DNA of 55,878 nucleotides from NCBI GenBank assembly GCA_937981585.1, contig CALJOA010000063.1:1-55878 (forward strand), given 5' to 3'. Made by a program: the position numbers and the translations under genes. Position 1 is the stretch's first letter. Each line of letters opens with the position of its first letter. The stretch is from an uncultured Pirellulaceae bacterium (lineage in GTDB: Bacteria; Planctomycetota; Planctomycetia; Pirellulales; Pirellulaceae). Below the pieces are notes generated by a model. The model made no database searches, was not told the DNA's origin, and worked only from the letters and a program-made list of their open reading frames with translations. This document shows, piece by piece, positions 34,306 through 43,089 of the stretch.

Positions 34306-35577
34306 TCATATAAAACGCAGCAACGCATAGTTTCGTTTGCCGCTTCGAAGGACAATCACCGATTCGCTGGCAAGGTCTTTCTTGGTCAGTTTGTAATCGA
34401 TGTCGTCGATTCGTTTGTTGTTAACGTAAATGCTGCCTTGTTTGATTGAACGTCGGGCGTCTCCTTTGCTTTTGCCCGTTGTTGCCACCGCGTCGATCAA
34501 GCCGAGCCCCTCTTCAAGGACGCTGGCTGGTTGTTCGCTGCTGGGAACGTCGGCAAAGATCTGCCCAAGCTCAGCATCGGTCAAGCTTTCAATCTCAGCG
34601 CCGAACAATATCTCGGTCGCTTGGACTGCGGATTTCAATCCTTTTTCACCGTGAATCAGCCGCGTCAATTCCTGGGCCAGCCGTTTTTGGCTTTCCGACT
34701 TGTGCGCTTCTTTTTCGCGTGACTCATCCAGTGCCGTGATCTCGTCATGCGAGAGCTCCGTCAGGAAGCGAAGACACTTACCAACATCGTCGTCGTCAAC
34801 TCGGATCCAGTATTGGTAGAACTGGTATGGACTGGTTCTTTCAGGCGAAAGCCAAACCGCTCCCGATTCCGTTTTGCCCATTTTGGTTCCATCGGATTTT
34901 GTCAGCAACGGACAAGTCATTCCGTAAAGCTGAACACCGTTCATCCGGCGACCCAAGTCGATCCCCGCCGTCACGTTGCCCCATTGGTCCGAACCGCCGA
35001 TCTGCAACTCGCAGCCATACTCTTTGTTCAAGTGGGCAAAGTCGTAGGCTTGTAAAAGCATGTAACTGAATTCGGTGTAACTCAAACCGGCGTCGCTACC
35101 GAGTCGGCTTTTGACGGAGTCTTTTCCAAGCATCACGTTGACAGGAAAATTCTTGCCGACGTCGCGGAGGAACTCGATGTAGCTAAATTCGCTAATCCAG
35201 TCGTTGTTGTTCACCAGAATCGCCGAGTTTTCGCCACACTCAAAATCCAGAACGTGTTGCATCTGGAGTTCGATTCCCGCGAGGTTGGCGTCAAGCTGTT
35301 CCTGCGTTTGCAGGTTTCGCTCGGCACTTTTACCGCTGGGGTCTCCAATCATTCCAGTGGCACCACCAGCAATCGCGATCGGTTTATGACCCGCTTTTTG
35401 AAATCGCCTTAACACCATCAACGGGAGCAGGCTGCCAACATGCAGACTGTCGGCAGTCGGATCAAATCCGGCGTACAGCGTCCGAGATCCCGAGCTAAGC
35501 CAGTCGGGCAGAAAGTCGTCGGCGGTGGTTTGATGGATCAGCCCACGCCATTTCAAGTCTTCAAAAATATCTGTCAT
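34306..35577 (-). CDS. tyrS: Tyrosyl-tRNA synthetase
   Basis: TyrRS (423 residues from the ATG at 35577) charges tRNA-Tyr. The class I HIGH motif is HVGS in the segment TADSLHVGSLLPLMVL, and the KMSKS equivalent is KMGKT in SDGTKMGKTESGAVWL. Tyrosine-binding segments YTEFSYMLLQAYDF and GGSDQWGNVTAGIDL are intact. A C-terminal S4-like RNA-binding domain (about 360-423) ends KRNYALLRFI. The untranslated region upstream holds unusual small frames, listed separately. Confidence 0.96.
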   Translation of the reverse strand: MTDIFEDLKWRGLIHQTTADDFLPDWLSSGSRTLYAGFDPTADSLHVGSLLPLMVLRRFQKAGHKPIAIAGGATGMIGDPSGKSAERNLQTQEQLDANLAGIELQMQHVLDFECGENSAILVNNNDWISEFSYIEFLRDVGKNFPVNVMLGKDSVKSRLGSDAGLSYTEFSYMLLQAYDFAHLNKEYGCELQIGGSDQWGNVTAGIDLGRRMNGVQLYGMTCPLLTKSDGTKMGKTESGAVWLSPERTSPYQFYQYWIRVDDDDVGKCLRFLTELSHDEITALDESREKEAHKSESQKRLAQELTRLIHGEKGLKSAVQATEILFGAEIESLTDAELGQIFADVPSSEQPASVLEEGLGLIDAVATTGKSKGDARRSIKQGSIYVNNKRIDDIDYKLTKKDLASESVIVLRSGKRNYALLRFI

Positions 35578-36625
35578 CGAGTTTTTCAATCAGTATCTAA
35601 TTATGCCAGCCGGTACTTGTGTTGGTATTTTTCACAACAGTCGCTGCACTCCCCAGCTTCAAACGAATTTTAAACCAATTGGGGCTTTCCCGGAACGGTG
35701 ACATGTGAAGCCAAATTCGGGTTCGGATCCGGTCAAACGTTTTACCTTTGTCTTCCCCATGTCAGTTGTACTTTTGTAAACTTGCCATCGTTGGTCACTC
35801 CTTTTCAGTGATTGACTCGGTCATCGGTCCTGCCATATCGGCGACCAACTTTCGAAATTCTATGCTGTCGTGCTTGTCAGGGCAGCTTGACTCGCTTTGT
35901 TGTTCCATCGGTTCCGAGCATTGGATCCATTTATCACAGGTCAAACATATCGGGTTGGTGTAGCCGTCGAACGTCGGTCAGTTCGATCAATGGCGCCAGG
36001 CAGTTGTCTCATTTCCCGGCATCATTTCCGCTGGCCAGCGCTTCCAAGTTTCCATAGTTTGATCTGTTGTTTAAAGACGCCAAGGACTTTAAAGACGCCA
36101 AAAACTCAGTTGAAAATTGCGAATTAGTGGATGTTTGGGCATTTTTTAGCCAGTGCTAGGTGTACTGAGCCGGGAATTCTGGGTTGTCATCTGCTCGAAA
36201 GCTTTTTCGCAAATGCAGATTGGTTGCTCTCATTCGAATTTTTGATCAATAGAAAAAAGATACAGCTGAAAGCTGCAGGGAGATCAGTTGATGGTGTACC
36301 AAATTGGTAAGAACTTGTTGCCGAGACTTAGGAGCACCTTGTCTTGGCGACTGAGGGTTTTTGCCCCGTGGAAATCTCGGCTCTAAGAGTCTCTAAAAGC
36401 ATCAGACAGATCGCATTGCGAAGGCTGCTGGGGATGGATGCGAAGAAATGGGGGAACAGGGGGACTGGCTAGGTGGTTCAGTTGATATCAAATTGCGAAA
36501 AACTGATATGTTCCTCAAATTCCTGCATTCTTATTCAACCCGCACAAACCAACATCCGATAGTTGTGGTAGCGAAATCTCCATAGATTCGTGTGTATTTG
36601 CCACTGCTAAAGCAGGAAGAAAGCA
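35578..36625. other. Long intergenic region upstream of tyrS and the barrel gene
   Basis: These 1,048 bases lie between divergent genes and contain no accepted gene. On the minus strand there is a small start with a strong AAGGAG (ATG at 35788, eight codons to TGA) and open frames around it. On the plus strand a 14-base sequence TTTAAAGACGCCAA is repeated at 36070-36083 and 36088-36101. Segments GCCGAGA near 36320 and TCTCGGC near 36375 can pair over about 50 bases, a possible structured RNA or leader. Confidence 0.4.
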
Positions 36626-37672
36626 ATGGGTTTGAAATTCAAGTTTGTCATTGGTGCTTTGTTCGTATCAATCCTCACCGTTAGTTTGGCGTCCGCGCAA
36701 ATAGGCGTTCCGAGTCCAAGATTTGGCCCCAAAGCCCTCGAAACGGCAGACTCGACCCGTCCGTTCGCAAGTCCGGGGGTATTCGACTATGACACCCGCG
36801 CGTTTGCACCGCTTGAATTTACAAACAGTAAAGAACTGGAGCCCAACAGCGGTTTCTTCTTCACGCTGGACAAAGTTTACACAAGCGTCTCCCGAGCTGG
36901 TAACGTCGGAGTTGCCAACAACAATATCAAGACAGGCTCAGATTACATCTGGGGAACGCGATACGACCTGGGTTGGTTTTCCGATGACGATGATGGTTGG
37001 GGAATCACTTACCAAGGGGCAAAAGGATCGTATTTTACCAACGGCCAGGACGTGCTTGTTGCTCAGCCAATGCTGGTGAACATGAGTATAAACACGGTTG
37101 AGGTCAATCGCCTGTTTCGGCAATCGCTTTCTCGCGGTGGTTATCTGGAGCCCTATCTCGGGATCCGGTTCACGAACATCACCGACAAAACTCTTGAAGA
37201 CACGACGGTGATGCTTGCTGGTGCCCCTGCCTCGAATCGCTTCAAGCAAGAAGTGACCAACAATGCATTCGGTTTGCAAGCGGGAGGTCGGTACAATGTC
37301 CGGCGCGGTCGATGGCGAACGACCACTGATGGTGCACTTGCGACCAGTTACAACCAACAACGATCCTTCGCCACCGACATCACAAACGCCGGCGGTACTC
37401 AAGCGATCACCGAGACGTATTTCAGTGATCAGTCCTTTGTTCCGATCCTTGATGGTCAGTTTGAGGTCGCTTACAACGTCAGTCGTGACATTGCACTACG
37501 CTTAGGTATTCAAGCAACCTACACTTGGAACGGAATCGCTCGAGCCAACACGCTGACAACGGGCGCCAATCCTAATTCATCGTTTGGTGTTAACGCGGGC
37601 GTTCCAACAGGATTGATTGACGACAATCATTTGGCCGCCGGATTCATCTTCGGTGTTGAGTGGCGACGATAG
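36626..37672 (+). CDS. Outer-membrane beta-barrel-like exported protein
   Basis: The 348-residue protein has a signal peptide (KFVIGALFVSILTVSLASA-QI). The rest alternates polar and aromatic residues with Gly, and ends with the aromatic-Arg motif FIFGVEWRR, as in outer-membrane barrels; it resembles planctomycete BBP7-type barrel proteins from memory. The segments YLEPYLGIRFTNITD and DIALRLGIQATYTWNG read as transmembrane strands. It stands alone. AGGA is 9-12 bases before the ATG. Confidence 0.75.
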   Translation: MGLKFKFVIGALFVSILTVSLASAQIGVPSPRFGPKALETADSTRPFASPGVFDYDTRAFAPLEFTNSKELEPNSGFFFTLDKVYTSVSRAGNVGVANNNIKTGSDYIWGTRYDLGWFSDDDDGWGITYQGAKGSYFTNGQDVLVAQPMLVNMSINTVEVNRLFRQSLSRGGYLEPYLGIRFTNITDKTLEDTTVMLAGAPASNRFKQEVTNNAFGLQAGGRYNVRRGRWRTTTDGALATSYNQQRSFATDITNAGGTQAITETYFSDQSFVPILDGQFEVAYNVSRDIALRLGIQATYTWNGIARANTLTTGANPNSSFGVNAGVPTGLIDDNHLAAGFIFGVEWRR

Positions 37673-38068
37673 AAATCGCTCGCGGTGGGCCGGAATCCAG
37701 AAGCATAGGACGCATGTTGATCATCTCAATATGCGTTTTTTGGTAGGCAAAACGCTGTCGATTATTCAGTCACTTCCGCGGAGGCGGGAGTCCAGTGAAG
37801 CGTTAAAAGACTGGATTCTCGACTGCGGAGGAATGACGTGGGCCATCTCCGCAATGGCTAACCATCCCGAGGTTTTAAGATTTGGCAAACAACCAGCTTG
37901 GCATCTTCACAGGCGAGATGGGCAAGACGCTGCACCACCTGCCGTTTAGACGCAGGTGAGCGAAATCTGGAATCGGCCCCACTCGCTTGCGCTTCGAGCT
38001 TGTATAATTCGCGGACAGGATTCCAGCCCATGATGCATATCCCACCGGCGCTAGACTCATTTCCTAAT
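37673..38068. other. Convergent intergenic region
   Basis: It separates the barrel gene and the E2 gene and holds copy C of the dispersed palindrome (37757-37838). The rest includes a GC-richer stretch (about 37910-38010) without a convincing reading frame. No gene seen. Confidence 0.45.
37757..37838. repeat. Dispersed palindromic element, copy C
   Basis: It begins GTCGATTATTCAGTCACTTC and continues GAGGCGGGAGTCCAGTGAAG, AAAGACTGGATTC and GGAGGAATGACG. It agrees with copy A over nearly the whole length, including the GTCGA.TATT leader. It lies just beyond the barrel gene. Confidence 0.75.
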
Positions 38069-39409
38069 CTAAAGCGCCAACAGCAGCCGACTGGGCGCTT
38101 CAAGATATCCGATGACTTCGTTGAGGAATCTTGCTGCAGCGCCACCGTCGATCAAGCGATGGTCATAGGAAAGGCTCAATGGCATCATCAGGCGAACTTC
38201 GACTTTGTCGTCCACAACGACCGGTAGTTTTCGAGATCGGCCAACCAACAAAATGGCCGTCTCTGGCGTGTTGATGATGGGAGTGGAGTAGGTTCCGCCA
38301 ATTGCTCCCAGGTTGCTGATGGTGAAAGTACCACCGCGCAGGTCGTCGATCGAAAAGTTATTCGAGCGAACATTCTCGGCCAATTCCCCGAGTTGGCGAG
38401 CGATATCTGGAATGCCCATCTTGTCGGCGCTTCGGAGCGAAGGAACAACCAGTCCTCGTTCGGTATCAACAGCGATTCCCACATTGACGTAGTCTTTGTA
38501 GATGATCTGACCTTGCTCGAGATCGACCGAAGCGTTGATGACCGGGTGAGCTTTGAGTGCCATCGCGACGGCTTTAACGATAAAGGGCATCGACGTCAGT
38601 TTCACTCCGCCTTCGGCGTATTCCTTTTTGCTGTTCTGCCGAATTGCCTCTAGGGCAGTCACGTCGGCGTCATCAAAGTTTGTAACGCGAGGACAAGTCG
38701 ACCAGGACTCGTGCATTTTGCGAGCGATCGTTTGACGGATCTTGGGCATCTTTTCAATGTGAACAGGACCATGGCCATCGGTTTGGCCGCCGGCAGGAAC
38801 GGTTGCTCCAGCACTTCGATTACCTTCACGAACGACTTTCAAGACATCGTCGCGAACGATTCGTCCATGCTCTCCGGTGCCCTGCACGTTTCGCAGGTCA
38901 ACACCGACCTCACGAGCAAATCGCCGGATCGAGGGGCTGGCCGCGACCTCGACCGTGGAGGTAGGTTTGGATGACACTGCAGGTGCTGCAGGGGGCTGAA
39001 CGGCGACAGGAGCAGCCGGAGCCACGGGGGCCGGTGGTGGTGTTACAGGGGCCGGTGTTTCTACGGACGCTACTGGGGTAGGAGGCGCGACGGCCGCAGG
39101 AGGTGCTGCGGGTTCAGGCGGTGCAGCGACCGGCTCAGGAGCAGCCGGAGCCGGGCTGGCTGCAGGAGCCGATGAGGAGGCTTCGACTGTCATGACCGAC
39201 TGGCCGACCTTGATTGTGTCGCCTTCGGAGCAGTTGATTGATTTGATTACACCGGCAACGTCCGACGACACGAAAACAGTGGCCTTATCAGTTTCGAGCT
39301 CGATAACGTCTTGTCCATTGGTGATCGTGTCACCGACCTCAACAAGTATTTCAAGCACGTCACCAGATTCGACGCCTTCACCAAGGAGAGGTAATAGAAA
39401 ATCTGCCAT
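38069..39409 (-). CDS. aceF: Dihydrolipoamide acetyltransferase, pyruvate dehydrogenase E2
   Basis: E2 (446 residues) transfers the acetyl group from E1 to CoA. One N-terminal lipoyl domain carries the lipoyl lysine in ELETDKATVF (Lys42). A long Ala/Pro-rich linker follows (about 78-150), then the peripheral subunit-binding domain (SPSIRRFAREVGVDLRNVQG) and the catalytic acyltransferase domain, with the active-site His417 and Asp421 in SYDHRLIDGG. It lies downstream of the E1 gene in the same direction, 165 bases apart. No E3 (lpd) gene is adjacent. Confidence 0.95.
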   Translation of the reverse strand: MADFLLPLLGEGVESGDVLEILVEVGDTITNGQDVIELETDKATVFVSSDVAGVIKSINCSEGDTIKVGQSVMTVEASSSAPAASPAPAAPEPVAAPPEPAAPPAAVAPPTPVASVETPAPVTPPPAPVAPAAPVAVQPPAAPAVSSKPTSTVEVAASPSIRRFAREVGVDLRNVQGTGEHGRIVRDDVLKVVREGNRSAGATVPAGGQTDGHGPVHIEKMPKIRQTIARKMHESWSTCPRVTNFDDADVTALEAIRQNSKKEYAEGGVKLTSMPFIVKAVAMALKAHPVINASVDLEQGQIIYKDYVNVGIAVDTERGLVVPSLRSADKMGIPDIARQLGELAENVRSNNFSIDDLRGGTFTISNLGAIGGTYSTPIINTPETAILLVGRSRKLPVVVDDKVEVRLMMPLSLSYDHRLIDGGAAARFLNEVIGYLEAPSRLLLAL

Positions 39410-39574
39410 TTGATTCGCTCTTATTTTTTAATCGTTTTTAATGTCTTAAACGTGTGGGCGACAATTCGCTCCACGCGGCTGTTGTTTGTCAAATCTGAAA
39501 GCTGGATTTAGAGCGTGAGCCCTGCTACGATCGCCACGGTTACTAGTCGACGAAGTGGCTCTGCTTAGAATCCA

Positions 39575-42337
39575 CTACGCGTACAGGGGACTAATTTTTT
39601 CCGGGTTAACATCCAGGTCTTTGATCGCTTTTTCAACTTCCGCCGCTTCGATTTTGCCTTGCTGGGCAAGCTGATAAAGCGTAGCAATCACTACACATTC
39701 AGCGTCGACTTCAAAGTGACGTCGAAGCGCCTCGCGAGTTTCGCTGCGGCCCATGCCGTCGGTACCCAACGTAAACAACTCACCCGGCAGGAACGGCGCG
39801 ATTTGCTCACTGTGAGCTCGCACGTAATCGCTGGTTGCGATGAACGGTCCTTCGCAGCCTTGGGTTACTGTTTCGACATAACTCTTGCGAGGCGTTTGAG
39901 TCGGATGGAACATGTTCCAACGCTGACATTCCTGAGCGTCGCGGCGAAGTTCGTTGTAGCTGGTCACGGACCAAACATCGCTGGAAATGCCGTACTTCTG
40001 AGCCAAAATTTCTTGGCCTTTGAGGACGCTCATCATGATCGCGCCGCTTCCAAAAAGTTGAACGCGGTGCTTGGCATTGTCAGCTTCGACGGTTCGGAAC
40101 TTGTACATCCCTTTGACGATGCCTTCTTCGCAACCATCGGGCATTTCAGGCATGATGTAGTTGTCGTTGCCGACCATCAGATAGTAGATCGCCGTTTCGC
40201 CGTCTTCATAAAGTTTCTTCAAGCCGTCAAAGATAATAACGGCTGTCTCGTAGGTGAACGCAGGATCGAAAGCACGCACGGTCGGGTAAGCGATTGCGTT
40301 GAGCAAGCTGTGTCCGTCCTGGTGCTGAAGCCCTTCACCATTAAGCGAAGTTCGACCGGCAGTTCCGCCCAGCAGGAATCCTTTGGCCCGCATGTCGGCG
40401 GCCGCCCAGATCAAATCGCCAATTCGCTGGAACCCAAACATCGAGTAGTAGATGTAGAACGGAATCATGTTGATTCCGTGGGCGCTATAAGCAGTTCCGG
40501 CTGCGTTGAAAGACGACATCGCACCGGCTTCGGAAATCCCTTCTTCAAGCAACTGTCCGTCCTGGGCTTCTTTGTAGTAAGACTGCTGAGCACTATCAAC
40601 AGGTTCGTAAAGCTGACCTGCATGCGCATAAATGCCGACTTGCTTAAACATTCCTTCCATACCGAAAGTCCGTGATTCGTCAGGGACGATTGGAACGATG
40701 TTGTTGCCGATCTTTTTGTCACGCACAAGCTGGGAAAGCAAACGAACCGCACCCATTGTCGTCGACATTGGGGTGCCCTTTTCGATCGCTTTCTTGGTCG
40801 CTGTTTCGAGCTTTGCTTTATAGTCGGCGAATCGAGGTACTTCCATCTTGGGAACCGTCGTTGGCCGTGAAGGAACCGGTCCGCCGAGCGCGGCACGACG
40901 TTCCTTCATGTACTTGATCTCGACGCTTTCCTCGGAAGGCTTGTAAAACGGAGCCTTGCCGACCTCTTCGTCTGAAATCGGAATCCCGAATCGAGTTCGG
41001 AACTCAAGCAGTTCGGCTTCGTTCATCTTCTTCTGGTTGTGAGCGATGTTACGGCCTTCACCGGCTTCACCCAAACCGTATCCCTTGATCGTCTTGGCAA
41101 GGATTACCGTTGGCTGGCCTTTGTGCTCCTCGGCGGCTTTGAAGGCGGCGTAGACCTTTTCCGGATCGTGACCACCACGACGCATGCGAAGCAGTTTCTC
41201 GTCGCTATATGTCTTGATCATATCCAGCAGCTCAGGATACTTGCCGAAGAAGTGCTCGCGGGTGTAGGCACCTGGCATGCCGACGTACTTTTGATACTGA
41301 CCGTCGACGACTTCGCCCATTCGTTTGACGAGCAAGCCGAGATGGTCCTCTTCCAATAGCGGATCCCAATCGTCGCCCCAGATGACTTTGATCACATTCC
41401 ACCCCGCTCCCCGGAAGAGGGCTTCGAGTTCCTGAATGATCTTGCCGTTTCCGCGAACTGGACCGTCAAGTCGCTGAAGGTTGCAGTTGATGACGAATTT
41501 CAGGTTCTCAAGTTTTTCACGACCGCCGAGTGTGATTGCCCCCAAGGATTCAGGTTCGTCACATTCACCATCACCCAGAAACGCCCAAACTCGCTGGTTG
41601 GAGGTGTCTTTGATCCCGCGATCTTTTAGGTACTCGTTGAAGCGGGCTTGGTAGATCGCCATGATCGGACCGAGTCCCATTGAAACAGTCGGGTATTCCC
41701 AGAAACTCGGCATCAGCCAAGGGTGCGGATACGAACTGAGGCCCTGGTGGTCCTGAAGTTCCTGGCGAAAGTTAAGCAGGTGATCTTTTTCCAATCGTCC
41801 TTCAAGGAACGCACGCGAATACTGACCGGGAGAGCCGTGTCCCTGGAAGTAGATCTGGTCGCCATCAAAACCGCTTTCGCCACGTCCACGGAAAATGTGG
41901 TTCTGGGCGACTTCGTAAAGCGTGGCCGAAGAAGCGAAGGTTGAGATGTGCCCACCGACGCCCCCACCATAGCCATCGGGCTTGTCTGTTTTCTTGTTGG
42001 CCTTAACGACCATTGCCATCGCATTCCATCGAACAAAGCTTTTGATGCGTCGTTCGATTTCGCGATTGCCGGGATAAGGCGGCTGCTCGTGTTTGGCGAT
42101 TGTGTTGATGTAGGCGGTGTTTGATTTGATCGGAAGATCAACGCCTTCGACACGCGCTCGGGCTTCCAAAACCGAGAGCAGATACTTGGCCCGATCGTGG
42201 CCTTTGCTGCTCATGATGTATTCCAACGACTCCAGCCATTCTTGGGTCTCGGCTGGATCGACATCGACCGTTTGGGTGATGTACGATTCGTTGGCATTTT
42301 CAATTGACTTTGGATTTGATTTAATCACATCCGACAT
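39575..42337 (-). CDS. aceE: Pyruvate dehydrogenase E1, homodimeric type
   Basis: This is the AceE-type E1, 920 residues from the ATG at 42337 (an in-frame upstream start at 42421 adds 28 unlikely residues; AAAGG precedes the chosen ATG). It decarboxylates pyruvate with thiamine diphosphate and acetylates E2. Family marks are GHISTFASSATLYEVAQNHIF, the TPP-binding block from GDGECDEPESLGAITLGGRE to NCNLQRLDG, KTIKGYGLGEAGEGRNIAHNQKK (in part) and TAGRTSLNGEGLQHQDGHS. The homodimeric E1 pairs with an E2 downstream. E3 must be encoded elsewhere. Confidence 0.96.
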   Translation of the reverse strand: MSDVIKSNPKSIENANESYITQTVDVDPAETQEWLESLEYIMSSKGHDRAKYLLSVLEARARVEGVDLPIKSNTAYINTIAKHEQPPYPGNREIERRIKSFVRWNAMAMVVKANKKTDKPDGYGGGVGGHISTFASSATLYEVAQNHIFRGRGESGFDGDQIYFQGHGSPGQYSRAFLEGRLEKDHLLNFRQELQDHQGLSSYPHPWLMPSFWEYPTVSMGLGPIMAIYQARFNEYLKDRGIKDTSNQRVWAFLGDGECDEPESLGAITLGGREKLENLKFVINCNLQRLDGPVRGNGKIIQELEALFRGAGWNVIKVIWGDDWDPLLEEDHLGLLVKRMGEVVDGQYQKYVGMPGAYTREHFFGKYPELLDMIKTYSDEKLLRMRRGGHDPEKVYAAFKAAEEHKGQPTVILAKTIKGYGLGEAGEGRNIAHNQKKMNEAELLEFRTRFGIPISDEEVGKAPFYKPSEESVEIKYMKERRAALGGPVPSRPTTVPKMEVPRFADYKAKLETATKKAIEKGTPMSTTMGAVRLLSQLVRDKKIGNNIVPIVPDESRTFGMEGMFKQVGIYAHAGQLYEPVDSAQQSYYKEAQDGQLLEEGISEAGAMSSFNAAGTAYSAHGINMIPFYIYYSMFGFQRIGDLIWAAADMRAKGFLLGGTAGRTSLNGEGLQHQDGHSLLNAIAYPTVRAFDPAFTYETAVIIFDGLKKLYEDGETAIYYLMVGNDNYIMPEMPDGCEEGIVKGMYKFRTVEADNAKHRVQLFGSGAIMMSVLKGQEILAQKYGISSDVWSVTSYNELRRDAQECQRWNMFHPTQTPRKSYVETVTQGCEGPFIATSDYVRAHSEQIAPFLPGELFTLGTDGMGRSETREALRRHFEVDAECVVIATLYQLAQQGKIEAAEVEKAIKDLDVNPEKISPLYA

Positions 42338-43089
42338 AAATACGCCTTTATTATTTTCAGTTGGTAGGCGCACCGCGTCCGCGAGTGGCCTTTGTATTTC
42401 CGTCTCCGCGTTTGACTGCAAGGAAACAATTCACTCGGAAGGTCCGAAATCGGATCTAAGTTCAAGCGAATCATCCAAGACTAGGTAGCCAGCATCAATT
42501 GCGAGTTCATAAGCCAATCGGATTTGCCAATCGGCCACGAGATGGCTGCCTCAATTTGCTGGGCATATTCTACGTAGTTATTGTTCGACGCGACGTCTCA
42601 TTTCGATGCGTCGATAAGTATCTGTTGCCCCAGCCCCCGTAATTCTCGTAAATGGAACTGATTTCGTAAAGAACATGGCCAAATTTGAGCCTTCAATTTC
42701 GGCAGATTTAACGTCAGCCGCGTCTAAGGGGGGGCGATGCCACGTAACATTTTTGGCTGTTTTGACAAAACCCATGTTTCGCCGATTTTGATCAGTTACG
42801 GGTGCAATTTGGCGTTTGCCCAACCGCTGAATTCAACCAACAACAGAGCTGTCAAAGGCTACCCATTAGGTCTATTTTGCCTACTTCTATTTAGCACGTC
42901 TGTCTGAGGCTGTGATTTTTTCAAAAAACGCCCTAACAACACCAGCCGTGAACAAGCTGCAAAAAACACGGCTGGGGACAGCCGTGCTACTATCGATGAA
43001 CGCTCCGTTTGAGTAGCTAAGAATCGTCAAGCACCATCATGCGTCCATGATCGGCGCTGACGATCAAACTAATCTACCGCGGCGCTGGT
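42338..43089. other. Intergenic region upstream of aceE
   Basis: These 752 bases contain no accepted gene. An 81-codon minus-strand frame at 42578-42823 begins at TTG and has no family resemblance. A strong hairpin is at 42967-42986. The first ~150 bases should contain the aceE promoter. Confidence 0.4.
42967..42986. repeat. Dispersed hairpin CACGGCTG/CAGCCGTG
   Basis: CACGGCTG, loop GGGA and CAGCCGTG form a perfect eight-pair hairpin. The reverse complement with its flank (AGTAGCACGGCTGTCCCC) matches the last 18 bases of the window (55861-55878), so it is a repeated element. Confidence 0.75.

Noticed and set aside
36310..36400. tRNA-like or small RNA near the paired GCCGAGA/TCTCGGC segments
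   Set aside because: No acceptor stem, T-loop or anticodon arrangement could be fitted; only a loose long-range pairing remains.
42578..42823. 81-codon minus-strand frame upstream of aceE
   Set aside because: It begins at TTG, has no family resemblance and lies in a region with repeats.
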